This document shows positions 8,742-18,286 of a DNA stretch of 64,000 nt, piece after piece. The notes beneath the pieces were generated by a model. The model searched no databases. It was not told where the DNA came from and saw nothing but the letters and a program-made list of their open reading frames with translations. The stretch lies in contig NZ_CP109596.1 in the NCBI RefSeq assembly GCF_036327755.1, positions 5,270,001-5,334,000 on the forward strand, read 5' to 3'. Source of the DNA: Nocardia sp. NBC_01503. Its GTDB lineage: Bacteria; Actinomycetota; Actinomycetes; Mycobacteriales; Mycobacteriaceae. Made by a program: the position numbers and the translations under genes. Position 1 is the first letter of the stretch, and every line of letters starts with the position of its first letter.

Positions 8742-9086
8742 TCAAAGCGTCGATAAGCGGTTGGCATTGCCGGCGTAGGCGTCATCGAACAGCTCCCAGC
8801 CGTTGCGGCGGCCGACCGTGCGCGTCTCGGCCATCCAGCCCGCCTCGACAGCCGCGTCGACAAACGCCCGGACCACGCCGGGCATGTTCAAATTCAGCAA
8901 CCGGTCACCGATCCAGATATCACCGGCAGCGGAAAACCCGCCGTCTGGGACATGGCGGTCACCGTCGGGACGGAAGACCAGTGTCAGTCCTGCCACCGAC
9001 CCGATTTGCCGCAATCGCAGGACTTCCTCGCAGCCGTCCACATGTTGGTGGTAGGTCGTCCACAGATACTGCACCTCACCCGCCAT
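8742..9086 (-). CDS. Hypothetical protein
   Basis: About 114 aa from ATG 9086; a GTG at 9116 would add 10 residues. Neither start has a clear ribosome site. It is predicted soluble, mixed alpha-beta, with no signal peptide. Visible segments are VQYLWTTYHQHVDGCEE, GLTLVFRPDGDRHVPDGG and GDRLLNLNMPGVVRAFVDAA. I do not recognise a family. It stands alone between an ABM remnant and a divergent hydroxylase gene. Confidence 0.55.
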   Translation of the reverse strand: MAGEVQYLWTTYHQHVDGCEEVLRLRQIGSVAGLTLVFRPDGDRHVPDGGFSAAGDIWIGDRLLNLNMPGVVRAFVDAAVEAGWMAETRTVGRRNGWELFDDAYAGNANRLSTL

Positions 9087-9312
9087 GAGCACTCGGCGGC
9101 GGCGTTCTTTCGTCACCGCGCGATGCTAATGCGGATCCCTGGATCTCGGCTATCGGTTTGTCGAGCGGGCCGATCGCCGTGACATGGTCATGGCTGATGA
9201 GAGTTCTCGGACGCTCACTGAGACCGTCTAGGGTGAATCACCCAGTGGGACTAGGGCGAAGTGCCTCTCGGGGGTGATGTGCGGCCGGGCCGCCGCACCT
9301 AGCGTTTCGGGG

Positions 9313-10239
9313 ATGAGCTTCGAGGACATCGTCATCCCGGTGTTGAATGCTTCGGATCGGGCGTTGTATGTGCTGCTCGCCGTCGATATCGGGGTATTCC
9401 TGTTGAGCCGCAGGCGAACTCGGCATCCGGAGCGGCGTGGCTACGGGTTGAAGGACACCGCCACGAATATGACCCTCAATATCGCCAACGGGTTCATCCT
9501 GCGGGTGACCGAGGTGCTCGGCGGCGCGGCGATGGTGATACTCGCCGCCGCCGTCACCCCGCTGCACTGGCAGCCCGGGGGATGGGGTTGGCTGCTGGCG
9601 ATTCTGCTGGCCGATCTGGCGTACTACTGGGAACATCGCACCGCACACCGGGTTCGGCTGTTCTGGGCAACGCACAGCGTGCACCACTCGAGTGAGCATT
9701 TCAATCTCTCGACCGCGAACCGGCTCGGACTCATCGGTGCGATGGATCTGCTCGGCCAACTCTGGTACGTCCCGATGGCGCTGCTCGGAGTGCCGGTGTA
9801 CTCGATTCTGATCGCCAAGGCGATCACCCTCGTCTACCAGATTCCACTGCATACCGAACGGGTGCACCGACTGTGGGCTCCCATCGAATACCTGTTCAAC
9901 ACCCCGTCCCACCATCGCGTGCATCACGGTGCGAACAATCCCTACCTGGACAAGAACTTCGGCGGGGTATTCATGATCTGGGACCGCATGTTCGGCACCT
10001 ACGCACCCGAACTCGAACGGGTCGAGTTCGGCCTCACTCGGCAAATCGGCACGCATAATCCGCTCAAGGTGTACACCCACGAAATTCGTTCTCTCATAAG
10101 CGATGTGCGCTCCGCCACCAACTGGCGGGACCGCGCGGGATATCTCTTCGGCCCGCCCGGCTGGCAGCCCCGGCCCACCCCGATCAACCTCACCGAGATC
10201 GCGCGTCCAACCGGAGACGCGGAGCCGCGAATGACATAG
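9313..10239 (+). CDS. Sterol desaturase / fatty acid hydroxylase superfamily protein
   Basis: About 308 aa integral membrane di-iron enzyme. The histidine clusters are present in order: YYWEHRTAH, HSVHHSSEHF and SHHRVHHG. Hydrophobic segments lie near residues 15-35, 60-85, 95-110 and 150-175. The family hydroxylates or desaturates lipids and sterols at the membrane. ATG 9313 is used, with GGGG directly upstream. It is 7 nt from a cyclopropane-synthase-like methyltransferase gene, so the pair may modify the same fatty acyl chains. The substrate is inferred, not shown. Confidence 0.87.
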   Translation: MSFEDIVIPVLNASDRALYVLLAVDIGVFLLSRRRTRHPERRGYGLKDTATNMTLNIANGFILRVTEVLGGAAMVILAAAVTPLHWQPGGWGWLLAILLADLAYYWEHRTAHRVRLFWATHSVHHSSEHFNLSTANRLGLIGAMDLLGQLWYVPMALLGVPVYSILIAKAITLVYQIPLHTERVHRLWAPIEYLFNTPSHHRVHHGANNPYLDKNFGGVFMIWDRMFGTYAPELERVEFGLTRQIGTHNPLKVYTHEIRSLISDVRSATNWRDRAGYLFGPPGWQPRPTPINLTEIARPTGDAEPRMT

Positions 10240-10246
10240 TGGTCCG

Positions 10247-11557
10247 ATGGGCGATAAGGCAACCGTCGCGGAAGCGTTCCTACCCCTACTACACGCCGCG
10301 GTGGGGCGCGAGTCGCCGGTGCGATTCGAATTCTGGGACGGCAGCGTGATCGCGCCGGCGGGGGAGTGCGCCGGGGTCATGCGGGTGCGATCCAAGGACG
10401 CGCTGCGGCATTTGGTCTGGGCCCCAGGCGAACTCGGGCTGGGACGGGCACTGGTCTCCGGCGAGGTGGACCTCGAGGGTGACATCTTCGTACTGCTGCG
10501 CGCACTACAGTCCACCGCACCCCGCGATGCCCGCCTCGGCCTCGATGCGGCTTGGCAGGCACTCGGCGCGGCCCGGCGACTGGGGGCGCTCGGTCGCCGA
10601 CCGGAAATCCCGCCCGAGGAAGCCCGGCCCGTGCGCGGCGGACTGCACACCAAACGCCGGGACGCCGCCGCCATCAGCCATCACTACGACGTCGGCAACG
10701 ACTTCTATCGGCTCGTACTCGGCCCCAGCATGACCTACTCCTGCGCCCGCTTCGTCGGACCGGACGACGACGGCCACAGCGCCGCGGACCCGAGCGTCTC
10801 ACTCGAGGACGCCCAGCGCGCCAAACACGATCTGATCTGCCGCAAACTGGGCTTGGACAACCGCCCCGGTATGCGCCTGCTCGATGTCGGATGTGGTTGG
10901 GGCGCAATGGCAATGCATGCCGCCGCGACCTACGACGCCCAGGTCGTCGGCGTCACCATCAGCGGCGCGCAAGCCGAACTGGCCCGTGCGCGCATAGCCG
11001 GCGCGGGCCTGTCCGACCGCATCGAGATCCGCCTCCAGGACTACCGCGACCTGCGCGGGGAACAATTCGACGCCATCTCCTCGATCGGAATGTTCGAACA
11101 CGTGGGAACCGAACGCGCCGCCGAATACTTCACCACCCTGCGCTCCCTGCTGCGCCCAGAAGGCCGCCTGCTCAACCACGCCATCTCCTCATCGGGCGGA
11201 TCGGTGATCGGCAGCCGCTCCTTCGTCGGCCGTTACGTCTTCCCCGACGGTGAACTCATGGATGTGGGCGAAACCATCCTCGCCATGGAACGCGCGGGCT
11301 TCGAGGTCCGCGACGTGGAATCCCTGCGCGAGCACTACGCCCTGACCCTGCGCAATTGGGTAGCCAACCTGGAAAGTGCTTGGCCGCAAGCAGTTTCGCT
11401 GTCCAGCGAAGGCCGGGCCCGCGTTTGGCGGCTCTATATGGCAGCCTCCGCCCTCGGCTTCGAAGACGGCGGCCTCGGCCTGCATCAAGTGCTCGCCGTC
11501 GTACCGGATCCGAGCGGCCGTACCGGTATGCCCGCGACCCGTCGCGCCTGGAGCTGA
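10247..11557 (+). CDS. Cyclopropane-fatty-acyl-phospholipid synthase family methyltransferase
   Basis: 436 aa, full length for the CFA synthase / UfaA1 family. An N-terminal lipid-binding-type domain (about 1-130) is followed by SHHYDVGNDFYRLVLGPSM, the AdoMet site LLDVGCGWGAMAMHAA, and SSIGMFEHVG with FVGRYVFPDGEL downstream. The enzyme adds a methylene or methyl group from AdoMet to unsaturated phospholipid acyl chains. In mycobacteria a relative makes 10-methyl (tuberculostearic-type) chains together with an FAD protein; here the partner gene is a di-iron membrane protein instead. Which product is made is unknown. Confidence 0.88.
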   Translation: MGDKATVAEAFLPLLHAAVGRESPVRFEFWDGSVIAPAGECAGVMRVRSKDALRHLVWAPGELGLGRALVSGEVDLEGDIFVLLRALQSTAPRDARLGLDAAWQALGAARRLGALGRRPEIPPEEARPVRGGLHTKRRDAAAISHHYDVGNDFYRLVLGPSMTYSCARFVGPDDDGHSAADPSVSLEDAQRAKHDLICRKLGLDNRPGMRLLDVGCGWGAMAMHAAATYDAQVVGVTISGAQAELARARIAGAGLSDRIEIRLQDYRDLRGEQFDAISSIGMFEHVGTERAAEYFTTLRSLLRPEGRLLNHAISSSGGSVIGSRSFVGRYVFPDGELMDVGETILAMERAGFEVRDVESLREHYALTLRNWVANLESAWPQAVSLSSEGRARVWRLYMAASALGFEDGGLGLHQVLAVVPDPSGRTGMPATRRAWS

Positions 11558-11787
11558 CCGGATCCGGTCTGCCCGCCCATCCGACCTTCGGATTGACCGG
11601 CCGGCACGGGCGTCCCGGCAGCCGCTGGCTCAGCGACGTCCCCCGCCTCGACGGAAATGTCTACGCGGGAACGCATTTCGACTACGCGGGGGTGAGCTGC
11701 CTGGGTGGCCAGCCGCGCGGCGGCGGCCTCTCCCGCACCTCGAAGGGGCACACCTTCACCCTGGGCGCGAACGTCCAGATCAGCTGA
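11545..11787 (+). pseudogene. Possible remnant of an unidentified gene
   Basis: In frame +1 relative to the methyltransferase end, an open stretch runs without a start to a TGA at 11785-11787. It reads RLELTGSGLPAHPTFGLTG, then LDGNVYAGTHFDYAGVSCLG and ends GHTFTLGANVQIS. Its composition looks protein-like, but I recognise no family. It may be the 3' end of a gene whose front was deleted, or chance. It ends just before a strong hairpin. Confidence 0.25.
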
Positions 11788-11800
11788 CCGGCTACCGACA

Positions 11801-11837
11801 GCACTGTGCCCGTACGGAATCCGTACGGGCACAGTGC
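11801..11837. terminator. Bidirectional hairpin terminator
   Basis: A perfect 17-bp inverted repeat (GCACTGTGCCCGTACGG and its complement) has a 3-nt loop AAT. It lies between converging transcription units: the methyltransferase region on the left and the polyamine operon on the right. There is no T tract, which is common for actinobacterial terminators. Confidence 0.75.
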
Positions 11838-11855
11838 GTTCGCGGTTGAGTCGAG

Positions 11856-13073
11856 CTAGCCGACCGTCGCGCCCACACGCAGGGCGTGCGGTTCGATGGC
11901 GCCGCGCACGATCGCGCGCTCGTCGATGGTCTCCGCCTTGTAGGGCAGAGTCGACAGGGTGGCGGTCATCTTGGCGACCGGATCCTCGATGGCCTTCGGG
12001 GTACCGAAGATGAAGGTCCACTCGTGCTCGTCGCTGACATACGGGACCACGGTTTCGAACAGGTTGTGGAAGCGGGTCCACGAACGCTTGAGGGTTTCAT
12101 TGCGCCACATGGTCTGACAACCGGCCTGGGCCGCCAGCACACCACCCTCGGACAGAATCGCCTTACAGCGGTTGAGGAAGTCATCCTCGTACAGGCGATT
12201 GTGCTGCGCGTCCTCGACCCGCTCATCCGGCAGGTCGATACAGATCATGTCGTAGCGCACGCCCGCGGCCTCCGCCTTGGCCAGGAAATCCCAGCCGTCG
12301 GCGTAGTGCATCTTGATCGGGCCGGTCTGCGCGACCGCCTCGGCCAGATCCGCCTCGGAGTAACCGTAGGGGAGGTGCTTGGCGCACAGCTCCACCTCCA
12401 GCTGATCGATATCCACGTGATCGACGAGCGAAGCGCCCGCCGCCGCCGACATCTGCGAGGCGACGCCCTCACCGGAACCGATGATCAGCACCTTGTCCAG
12501 CTTCTCGGCCAGCGCGTACCCCGGGACCAGCATGGCCTCGTGGTAGGTGAGCTGGGAGAACTCGGTGGACTGGCGATCGTCGTCGGAGAACAGCGACAGC
12601 CCCTGCTCGGTCTTGGCGATCACCATGTGCTGGAACGGGGTGTTGGTGTCCACCACGACCTCGGACATGTTCCACACCCGGGTCAGACCGTCGCCGACCG
12701 GCTCGTGGATCCGTCGCGAGGCATGCCCGCGCTGGATGACCTCCATATTGACGGTCCCCGGCGCGAGCTCCTGCTGCAGCAGCTCGACGGCCTTGGTGGC
12801 GCCGGCGCCGATACTGCCGCAGGTGAATACGTCGACGAAGATGTCTCCGGATTCCGGGTAGGTGTGGATGGAGGCGTGTGACTCGGCCAGTAGAGCCAGG
12901 ATGGTGACACCCTGCGGCTCGAACTGCTTGCGCACGACATCACAGATGGTCACCCCCGCGGCGACCAACGATTTTCGAAGTGCGGCTTCGAGTCGTTCGA
13001 GGTCGTCGCAGAGGGCCGCGTCGACACCACCGAACTCGGCCAGCACATGCCAGCCGGTGAATTCTGCCGTCAT
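11856..13073 (-). CDS. Bifunctional AdoMet decarboxylase-spermidine synthase fusion
   Basis: About 405 aa. Residues about 1-125 are a bacterial SpeD-type S-adenosylmethionine decarboxylase: the self-cleavage serine that becomes the pyruvoyl group lies in ESHASIHTYPE and the cysteine in DVFTCGS. From about residue 135 an aminopropyltransferase (SpeE) follows: QLTYHEAMLVPG, IGSGEGVASQM, VDIDQLEVELC and ICIDLPDER. The usual GGGDGG and DSTDP motifs are altered, so substrate choice may differ. Start: ATG 13073 has GAG-rich sequence upstream; a GTG at 13085 overlaps the previous stop. It works directly after ornithine decarboxylase in an operon for putrescine-to-triamine synthesis. Confidence 0.88.
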   Translation of the reverse strand: MTAEFTGWHVLAEFGGVDAALCDDLERLEAALRKSLVAAGVTICDVVRKQFEPQGVTILALLAESHASIHTYPESGDIFVDVFTCGSIGAGATKAVELLQQELAPGTVNMEVIQRGHASRRIHEPVGDGLTRVWNMSEVVVDTNTPFQHMVIAKTEQGLSLFSDDDRQSTEFSQLTYHEAMLVPGYALAEKLDKVLIIGSGEGVASQMSAAAGASLVDHVDIDQLEVELCAKHLPYGYSEADLAEAVAQTGPIKMHYADGWDFLAKAEAAGVRYDMICIDLPDERVEDAQHNRLYEDDFLNRCKAILSEGGVLAAQAGCQTMWRNETLKRSWTRFHNLFETVVPYVSDEHEWTFIFGTPKAIEDPVAKMTATLSTLPYKAETIDERAIVRGAIEPHALRVGATVG

Positions 13074-13081
13074 GGCTAAAC

Positions 13082-14197
13082 TCACTCTCGCTCAGCGCCA
13101 GTGACATGAACAGTCAAAGGCGGAAAACCGTTGAAGGACACCGACGAATAGCTCGCCGTATAGGCGCCGGTCTCGAGGATTCGAACTGAATCACCGGCTC
13201 GCAACGTGGTCGGAAGAAGGATCCGCGTGCGCTGATAGAGTACATCGTCGCCATCGCAGGTCGGACCAGCGACGACCGCCTCGGCCACCGGATCGCCATC
13301 GCGATCGGTCTGGAAACGGTATGCGATGTACTCGTTCTCGGTCTCGGCCATGCCGTTGTAGCGGCCGATATCGAGGTATATCCAGCGCCGCCCGTCCGGC
13401 GCCTGGCGAACATTCACCACCTCGGCGTGGATCACTCCGGTGTTACCCACAAGGGCGCGACCGGGTTCCACGATCAGGGTGGCGTGTTCCGGGAGATGGC
13501 GGGCGGCGGCCGCGGTGATCACCGCGCCCAGCTCGTCCACGCCGGGAGCCGCGTCGGCGTACGAAATCGGCAGTCCCCCACCGATATTCACCACCGATAC
13601 GGGAATGTCCTTGACCGCCAACGTTTCCGCGATGGCACCGGCCTGTTCGATACCGATCTGCCATGCGATCGGATCCAGCTGCTGCGAACCCACATGGAAA
13701 TACGGTCCGCCGACCTTCAACCCCAGATCGTGCGCGCGCACCAGCAACTGCGCCGCTTCGCCCGGGGCGCAACCGAACTTGGTGCCGAACGGGGTCTGCG
13801 ACTGCGGGGCCGAGGCGAGGAATCGGCACTCGACCTCGGAGCCGGGCGCATGCGCGGCGATCCGCTCGAGATCATCCTCGGTATCGAAGGCGAAGCGGCG
13901 CACACCCGCGGCGAACGCGGCGGCGATATGGCTCGCCTTCTTGATCGGGTTGCCGTAGCACATGACGGCCGGATCAACCCCCTGCGCCAGGCAGAGCTCG
14001 ATCTCACCGACACTGGCGACGTCGAACTCGGCGCCTTCGGTATCGAGTAGCCGGATGATCTCCGGTAGGGGACTCGCCTTGACGGCGAAGCGAATTCGCG
14101 CGGTGGGTAGCGCGGAGTGCAGGGCGCGGTAGTTGGCACGCACCAGGTTCAGGTCGACGACGAGACAGGGCGACTCGCGAGAGTTTGAAACGGTCAA
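13082..14197 (-). CDS. Type III PLP-dependent ornithine (diamine-forming) decarboxylase
   Basis: About 371 aa, an alanine-racemase-fold decarboxylase. The PLP lysine is in FAVKASP, with the pairs GPYFHVGSQ, VNIGGGLP and IVEPGRALVG for cofactor binding and the catalytic cysteine in GPTCDGDD. These features fit the group IV ornithine/DAP/arginine decarboxylases, nearest ornithine decarboxylase. The start is a TTG at 14197 with GGGGAG upstream; the reading frame extends to 14296 without a better site. Its stop overlaps the next gene's GTG (GTGA). Product putrescine would feed the SpeD-SpeE fusion. Lysine or other substrates cannot be excluded. Confidence 0.85.
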   Translation of the reverse strand: MTVSNSRESPCLVVDLNLVRANYRALHSALPTARIRFAVKASPLPEIIRLLDTEGAEFDVASVGEIELCLAQGVDPAVMCYGNPIKKASHIAAAFAAGVRRFAFDTEDDLERIAAHAPGSEVECRFLASAPQSQTPFGTKFGCAPGEAAQLLVRAHDLGLKVGGPYFHVGSQQLDPIAWQIGIEQAGAIAETLAVKDIPVSVVNIGGGLPISYADAAPGVDELGAVITAAAARHLPEHATLIVEPGRALVGNTGVIHAEVVNVRQAPDGRRWIYLDIGRYNGMAETENEYIAYRFQTDRDGDPVAEAVVAGPTCDGDDVLYQRTRILLPTTLRAGDSVRILETGAYTASYSSVSFNGFPPLTVHVTGAERE

Positions 14198-14316
14198 TCT
14201 AAGGGAACTCCCCACTGTTCGGGCCGTGAAAACGGCCTCGGGCAACAGCCAGCGAGAATAGCAGCGGTTGGCGTCGGAAAACGAACTGGCGATCAACGAC
14301 TACGTCACCTTAACGC

Positions 14317-14344
14317 CGCGGGGCCGCCCGAAGGCGGCCCCGCG
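14317..14344 (-). terminator. Hairpin terminator of the helicase gene
   Basis: A 12-bp perfect stem CGCGGGGCCGCC with a CGAA tetraloop lies 23 nt beyond the stop of the helicase gene. It lies between the helicase gene and the start of the polyamine operon. Confidence 0.65.
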
Positions 14345-14366
14345 ACCTTACGAGAGTGTGACTACT

Positions 14367-16877
14367 TCACCCCGCGGCGATGGTCACCTCATCGAAGACG
14401 ACCTCACCCGCGGCATCGGATTCGGCCAGGTCGACGACCGCATTGATCCTCCAGCCGTGATCCCCGGCCGGATCGTCCAGCACCTGGCGCACATGCCAGA
14501 ACTCGCCTCGCTTCTCCACCTGGAACAGCTTCGGGCCGCGAGCATTGGGTCCGGTGCGGATTTCGTCGTACTCGGCGAAGTAGGGCTCGAGTTCGCCCTC
14601 CCAATCGAGCTCGTCCTCGTAGTCGTCGAGCGCGTGCCAGCGCTGCAGTGCCGCCAGCTCGACCCGGCGAAACAGGGCATTGCGGACCAATACCCGGAAC
14701 GACCGTTCGTTGGCGGAGATGGGGCGTACGGATTCCGCACCGAAGGCCACCTGTTCGGTATCGGTCTCCGCCCCCGGATTGGTGAGCTGCTCCCACTCGT
14801 CCAGCAGGCTCGAGTCGACCTGGCGGATCAGCTCGCCCAGCCACTCGGTGATGTCGTCCAGCTCCTCGGTGCGCGCCTGTTCGGGCACGGTGCGGCGCAG
14901 CGCGCGATAGGCATCGGCGAGGTACCGCAGCACCACGCCCTCCGAGCGCGCCAGCTCGTACTGCGAGACCAATTCGGCGAATGTCATGGAGCGCTCGACC
15001 ATTTCGCGCACCACCGATTTGGGCGCGGGCTCGAACTCGGACACCCACGGATGCCCGGCCTTATATGTCTCGAATGCCGGAAGGATCAGCTCCTCGGCGA
15101 GAGGTTTGGGCCAGGTGATCTCCTCGAGCAGCTCCATGCGCTCCTCGTACTCGATCCCATCGGCCTTCATCTCCGCGACCGCCACCCCGCGCGCCTTGTG
15201 CTGCTGGGCCATCAGCAGCTGCCGTGGATTCTCCAGCGTCGATTCGATGAGCGAGATGACATCGAGGGTGTAGGTCGGCGACTCCTTGTCCAGCAGTTCG
15301 AAGGCGGCCAGCGCGAACGGCGACAGCGGCTGATCGAGCGCGAAATCCCGCTGCAGATCCACCATGAGCCGGGCATGGCGGCCGTACTGGTCCGGCTCGT
15401 CGAGCTGCTGCACCACACCCGCGTCCCGCAGCGCGCGATAGAGCTTGATGGCCTTGAGGATATGTCTGCGCTGCGCCGGGCGCGGTTCGTGATTGTCCTC
15501 CAGTAGATGTCGCATGGCGTAGAAGCAATTGCCCTTGCGCGCAATGACATTGAGCAGCATGGAGTTGGTGACATTGAAGCGCGACACCATCGGTTCCGGC
15601 GAGGCCGCGACCAGGCGATCGAAGGTCTCCTCGGACCAGGAGACGAAACCCTCCGGGGGCTTACGCTTCTGGACCTTCTTGAGCTTCTTCGGATCATCAC
15701 CGGCCCGGGCGATGAGCCGGGCGTTCTCCACCTCGTGCTCGGGCGCCTGCACCACGACCGTACCCATGGTGTCGAATCCGGCGCGCCCGGCGCGACCCGA
15801 AATCTGATGGAACTCACGGGCATTGAGCCTGCGCGTGCGCACACCGTCGTATTTGGTGAGCCCGGTCAGCAGCACCGTGCGAATCGGCACATTGATACCG
15901 ACGCCCAGAGTGTCTGTGCCGCAGACGACTTTGAGCAGTCCGTCCTGGGCAAGCTTCTCCACCAGTCGCCGATACTTGGGCAGCATGCCCGCGTGATGGA
16001 CACCGATACCGTGCCGGATGAAGCGCGAGAGCGTCTTGCCGAACCCGGTCGCGAACCGGAATTCACCCAGCGCCTCGGCGATCGCGTCCTTCTCCGCCTT
16101 GGACGCGAAGTTCACGCTCATCAGCGCCTGAGCGCGTTCGATGGCGGCGGCCTGAGTGAAGTGCACGACGTACACCGGCGCGAGACTGGTGGTCACGAGG
16201 TCTTCGAGGGTCTCGGTGATCGGCGTGCGCACATACGAGAAGCTCAGCGGCACCGGACGTTCCGCGCCGGAGACGATCGCGGTGTCATTACCGCTGCGCC
16301 GCTTCAGATCCTCGGCGAAGAAGTCGACCTCACCGAGCGTGGCCGACATCAGCAGGAACTGCACCCCGGGCAATTCGATCAGCGGCACCTGCCACGCCCA
16401 TCCGCGATCGGGATCGGCGTAGTAGTGGAACTCGTCCATGATGACCTGGCCGACCTCGGCCGCCGTACCCTCGCGCAGCGCCAGATTCGCCAGAATCTCC
16501 GCCGTGGCGCAGATGATCGGCGCATCCGGATTCACCGCCGCGTCACCGGTCACCATGCCGACCCGATCGGCCCCGAACACCTCGCACAGCGCGAAGAACT
16601 TCTCACTCACCAGCGCCTTGATCGGCGCGGTGTAGTAACTGCGCTGCCCGCGATTCAACGCCGCGTAATGCGCGCCGATGGCGACCAGCGACTTACCCGA
16701 CCCGGTGGGCGTGGCGAGAATGACATTCGCCCCGGTGAACAGCTCGAGTAGCGCCTCCTCCTGAGCCGAGTACAGCGTCAGGCCTTCGGAGGACGTCCAA
16801 TCGGTGAAGGTCTCGTACAGCCAGTCCGGGTCCACATCGGGTACGGCTTGGTCGGGCACGAGTTCGGATAGCTGCAC
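14367..16877 (-). CDS. DEAD/DEAH-box RNA helicase, Ski2-like (DUF3516 C-terminus)
   Basis: 836 aa. Superfamily 2 helicase motifs are all visible: motif I ATPTGSGKS, motif II DEFH, motif III SATLGE and motif VI QISGRAGRAGFD. The remaining C-terminal half matches the DUF3516 extension of actinobacterial RNA helicases. It is a predicted cytosolic ATP-dependent RNA-unwinding enzyme, probably in RNA turnover. The start is GTG at 16877 with no convincing Shine-Dalgarno sequence, so it may be leaderless. It is transcribed toward the polyamine operon and separated from it by a hairpin. Confidence 0.92.
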   Translation of the reverse strand: MQLSELVPDQAVPDVDPDWLYETFTDWTSSEGLTLYSAQEEALLELFTGANVILATPTGSGKSLVAIGAHYAALNRGQRSYYTAPIKALVSEKFFALCEVFGADRVGMVTGDAAVNPDAPIICATAEILANLALREGTAAEVGQVIMDEFHYYADPDRGWAWQVPLIELPGVQFLLMSATLGEVDFFAEDLKRRSGNDTAIVSGAERPVPLSFSYVRTPITETLEDLVTTSLAPVYVVHFTQAAAIERAQALMSVNFASKAEKDAIAEALGEFRFATGFGKTLSRFIRHGIGVHHAGMLPKYRRLVEKLAQDGLLKVVCGTDTLGVGINVPIRTVLLTGLTKYDGVRTRRLNAREFHQISGRAGRAGFDTMGTVVVQAPEHEVENARLIARAGDDPKKLKKVQKRKPPEGFVSWSEETFDRLVAASPEPMVSRFNVTNSMLLNVIARKGNCFYAMRHLLEDNHEPRPAQRRHILKAIKLYRALRDAGVVQQLDEPDQYGRHARLMVDLQRDFALDQPLSPFALAAFELLDKESPTYTLDVISLIESTLENPRQLLMAQQHKARGVAVAEMKADGIEYEERMELLEEITWPKPLAEELILPAFETYKAGHPWVSEFEPAPKSVVREMVERSMTFAELVSQYELARSEGVVLRYLADAYRALRRTVPEQARTEELDDITEWLGELIRQVDSSLLDEWEQLTNPGAETDTEQVAFGAESVRPISANERSFRVLVRNALFRRVELAALQRWHALDDYEDELDWEGELEPYFAEYDEIRTGPNARGPKLFQVEKRGEFWHVRQVLDDPAGDHGWRINAVVDLAESDAAGEVVFDEVTIAAG

Positions 16878-17078
16878 GCCACTACGTTACTGGGCGATAC
16901 GCCCGGCTCCGGACACGGCGGCCACCGTCGCGTCCGACATCAACCTGCGCAACCACTTCGCCGTCCCGGCGTGCGCGCCACTTCCTCACCCAGTGTGTGC
17001 GCCGGGCCGTCGCCTCGGTGTGTGCGCCCGTTCGTCATCCTGGCATGTTTTCGGCCGGGATCCACGATCCGAGCCGCA

Positions 17079-18029
17079 TTACCGGTGCTGCTCGCCGCCT
17101 TCATCGCCCTCGCTGAAACCCGACTGCTCGGCGAGGAACTTCTCGAACTCCGCGCCCAGCTCATCGCCGGTGGGCAGATCGGCATCGGGTGCCAGCAGAC
17201 TGGACTGGCGTTCCTGCGCGGTGACGAAGCTGTCGTACTGCCGCTCCAGCGCCTGCACGACATTCTCCACCTCGGCATTGCCGGAGATGTGCTCGTTGAC
17301 CTGCTCACGCACCCGCGCGGCCGATTCGCTCAGCGCGGCGAGGGGCAGTTCCAGACCCGCGTTCTCGGCCACATTCTCCAGCAGCGTCTGCGCGGCCTCG
17401 GGATAGGCGGTCTGGGTCAGGTAGTGCGGCACATGCACCGAGAAGCCGACCGATTCATGCCCGTGCTGCGCCATCCGATACTCGAGCAGCGAGGACGCGC
17501 TGCCCGGCACCTGCAACTCACCCGGCCAGCGCTGATGATCGCCGATCAGATCGCTGTCACTGGCGTGCGCGGTCACACCCAGCGGACGGGTATGCGGAAT
17601 CGCCATGGGAATGGCGCTCAGACCGATGGTCCGGCGCACACCCAGCTGTTCGGCCAGCAGCCGTACGGCGGTGACGAACTTCTCCCAGCGCAGATCCGGT
17701 TCCAGACCGGACAGCAGCAGGAACGGCGTCCCCGCGGTGTCCTTGACGGCCCACAGATTCAGCTCGGGCTCGGAGTACTCCGAGAAGTGATCGGTCTTGA
17801 ACATCATGAGCGGGCGGCGGGAGCGATAGTCCAGCAACTCGTCCATATCGAACGAGGCGACCAGTTCGCTCTCCAGGCTTTCGCGCAGATGTGTGGTGGC
17901 CAGCTTCACAGCGTGCCCGGCATCGGTGAAACCCTCCAGCCCGTGCACCAGCACGGGACCGGCGCCGTCGGCCGAGGACAGCTGCGGAGCGGGAAACTCC
18001 AGCTCGTACATTCGCGACTCGTAGTCCAT
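17079..18029 (-). CDS. PAC2 family protein (proteasome assembly chaperone-like)
   Basis: 316 aa. The N-terminal half has the PAC2 features VLVHGLEGFTDAGHAV, a DELLDYRSRRP stretch, and LLLSGLEPDLRWEKF. A conserved downstream helix-rich part ends in an acidic tail (SEGDEGGEQ). A strong AGGAAGGAG site precedes the ATG. Mycobacteria carry a homologue near sigB and ideR (Rv2714), consistent with the synteny here. The role in actinobacteria is not settled; the name comes from eukaryotic chaperones. Confidence 0.88.
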   Translation of the reverse strand: MDYESRMYELEFPAPQLSSADGAGPVLVHGLEGFTDAGHAVKLATTHLRESLESELVASFDMDELLDYRSRRPLMMFKTDHFSEYSEPELNLWAVKDTAGTPFLLLSGLEPDLRWEKFVTAVRLLAEQLGVRRTIGLSAIPMAIPHTRPLGVTAHASDSDLIGDHQRWPGELQVPGSASSLLEYRMAQHGHESVGFSVHVPHYLTQTAYPEAAQTLLENVAENAGLELPLAALSESAARVREQVNEHISGNAEVENVVQALERQYDSFVTAQERQSSLLAPDADLPTGDELGAEFEKFLAEQSGFSEGDEGGEQHR

Positions 18030-18286
18030 CGCGTACTCCTTCCTGCGTGGCCCACCTGCGCGACCCGTGACCTATTGTCCCTCATGCGCCGACAGGTCGT
18101 GCATCGCCCGCACCCCGGCTGCAACGCGGCAGACCCGGACACGCATTCCCGCGAGCTCGCCACGCGGCGTGGCATTCGGTGTGAACAGCGGATATTCGGC
18201 ATAGTGGACGAGTGACCGTGCCGGATTCGTCGGGTCGGCAGGTGGCTTGCGAGCCCTGCCCCAAACCCACTCGCAGGTTGTCCCGA

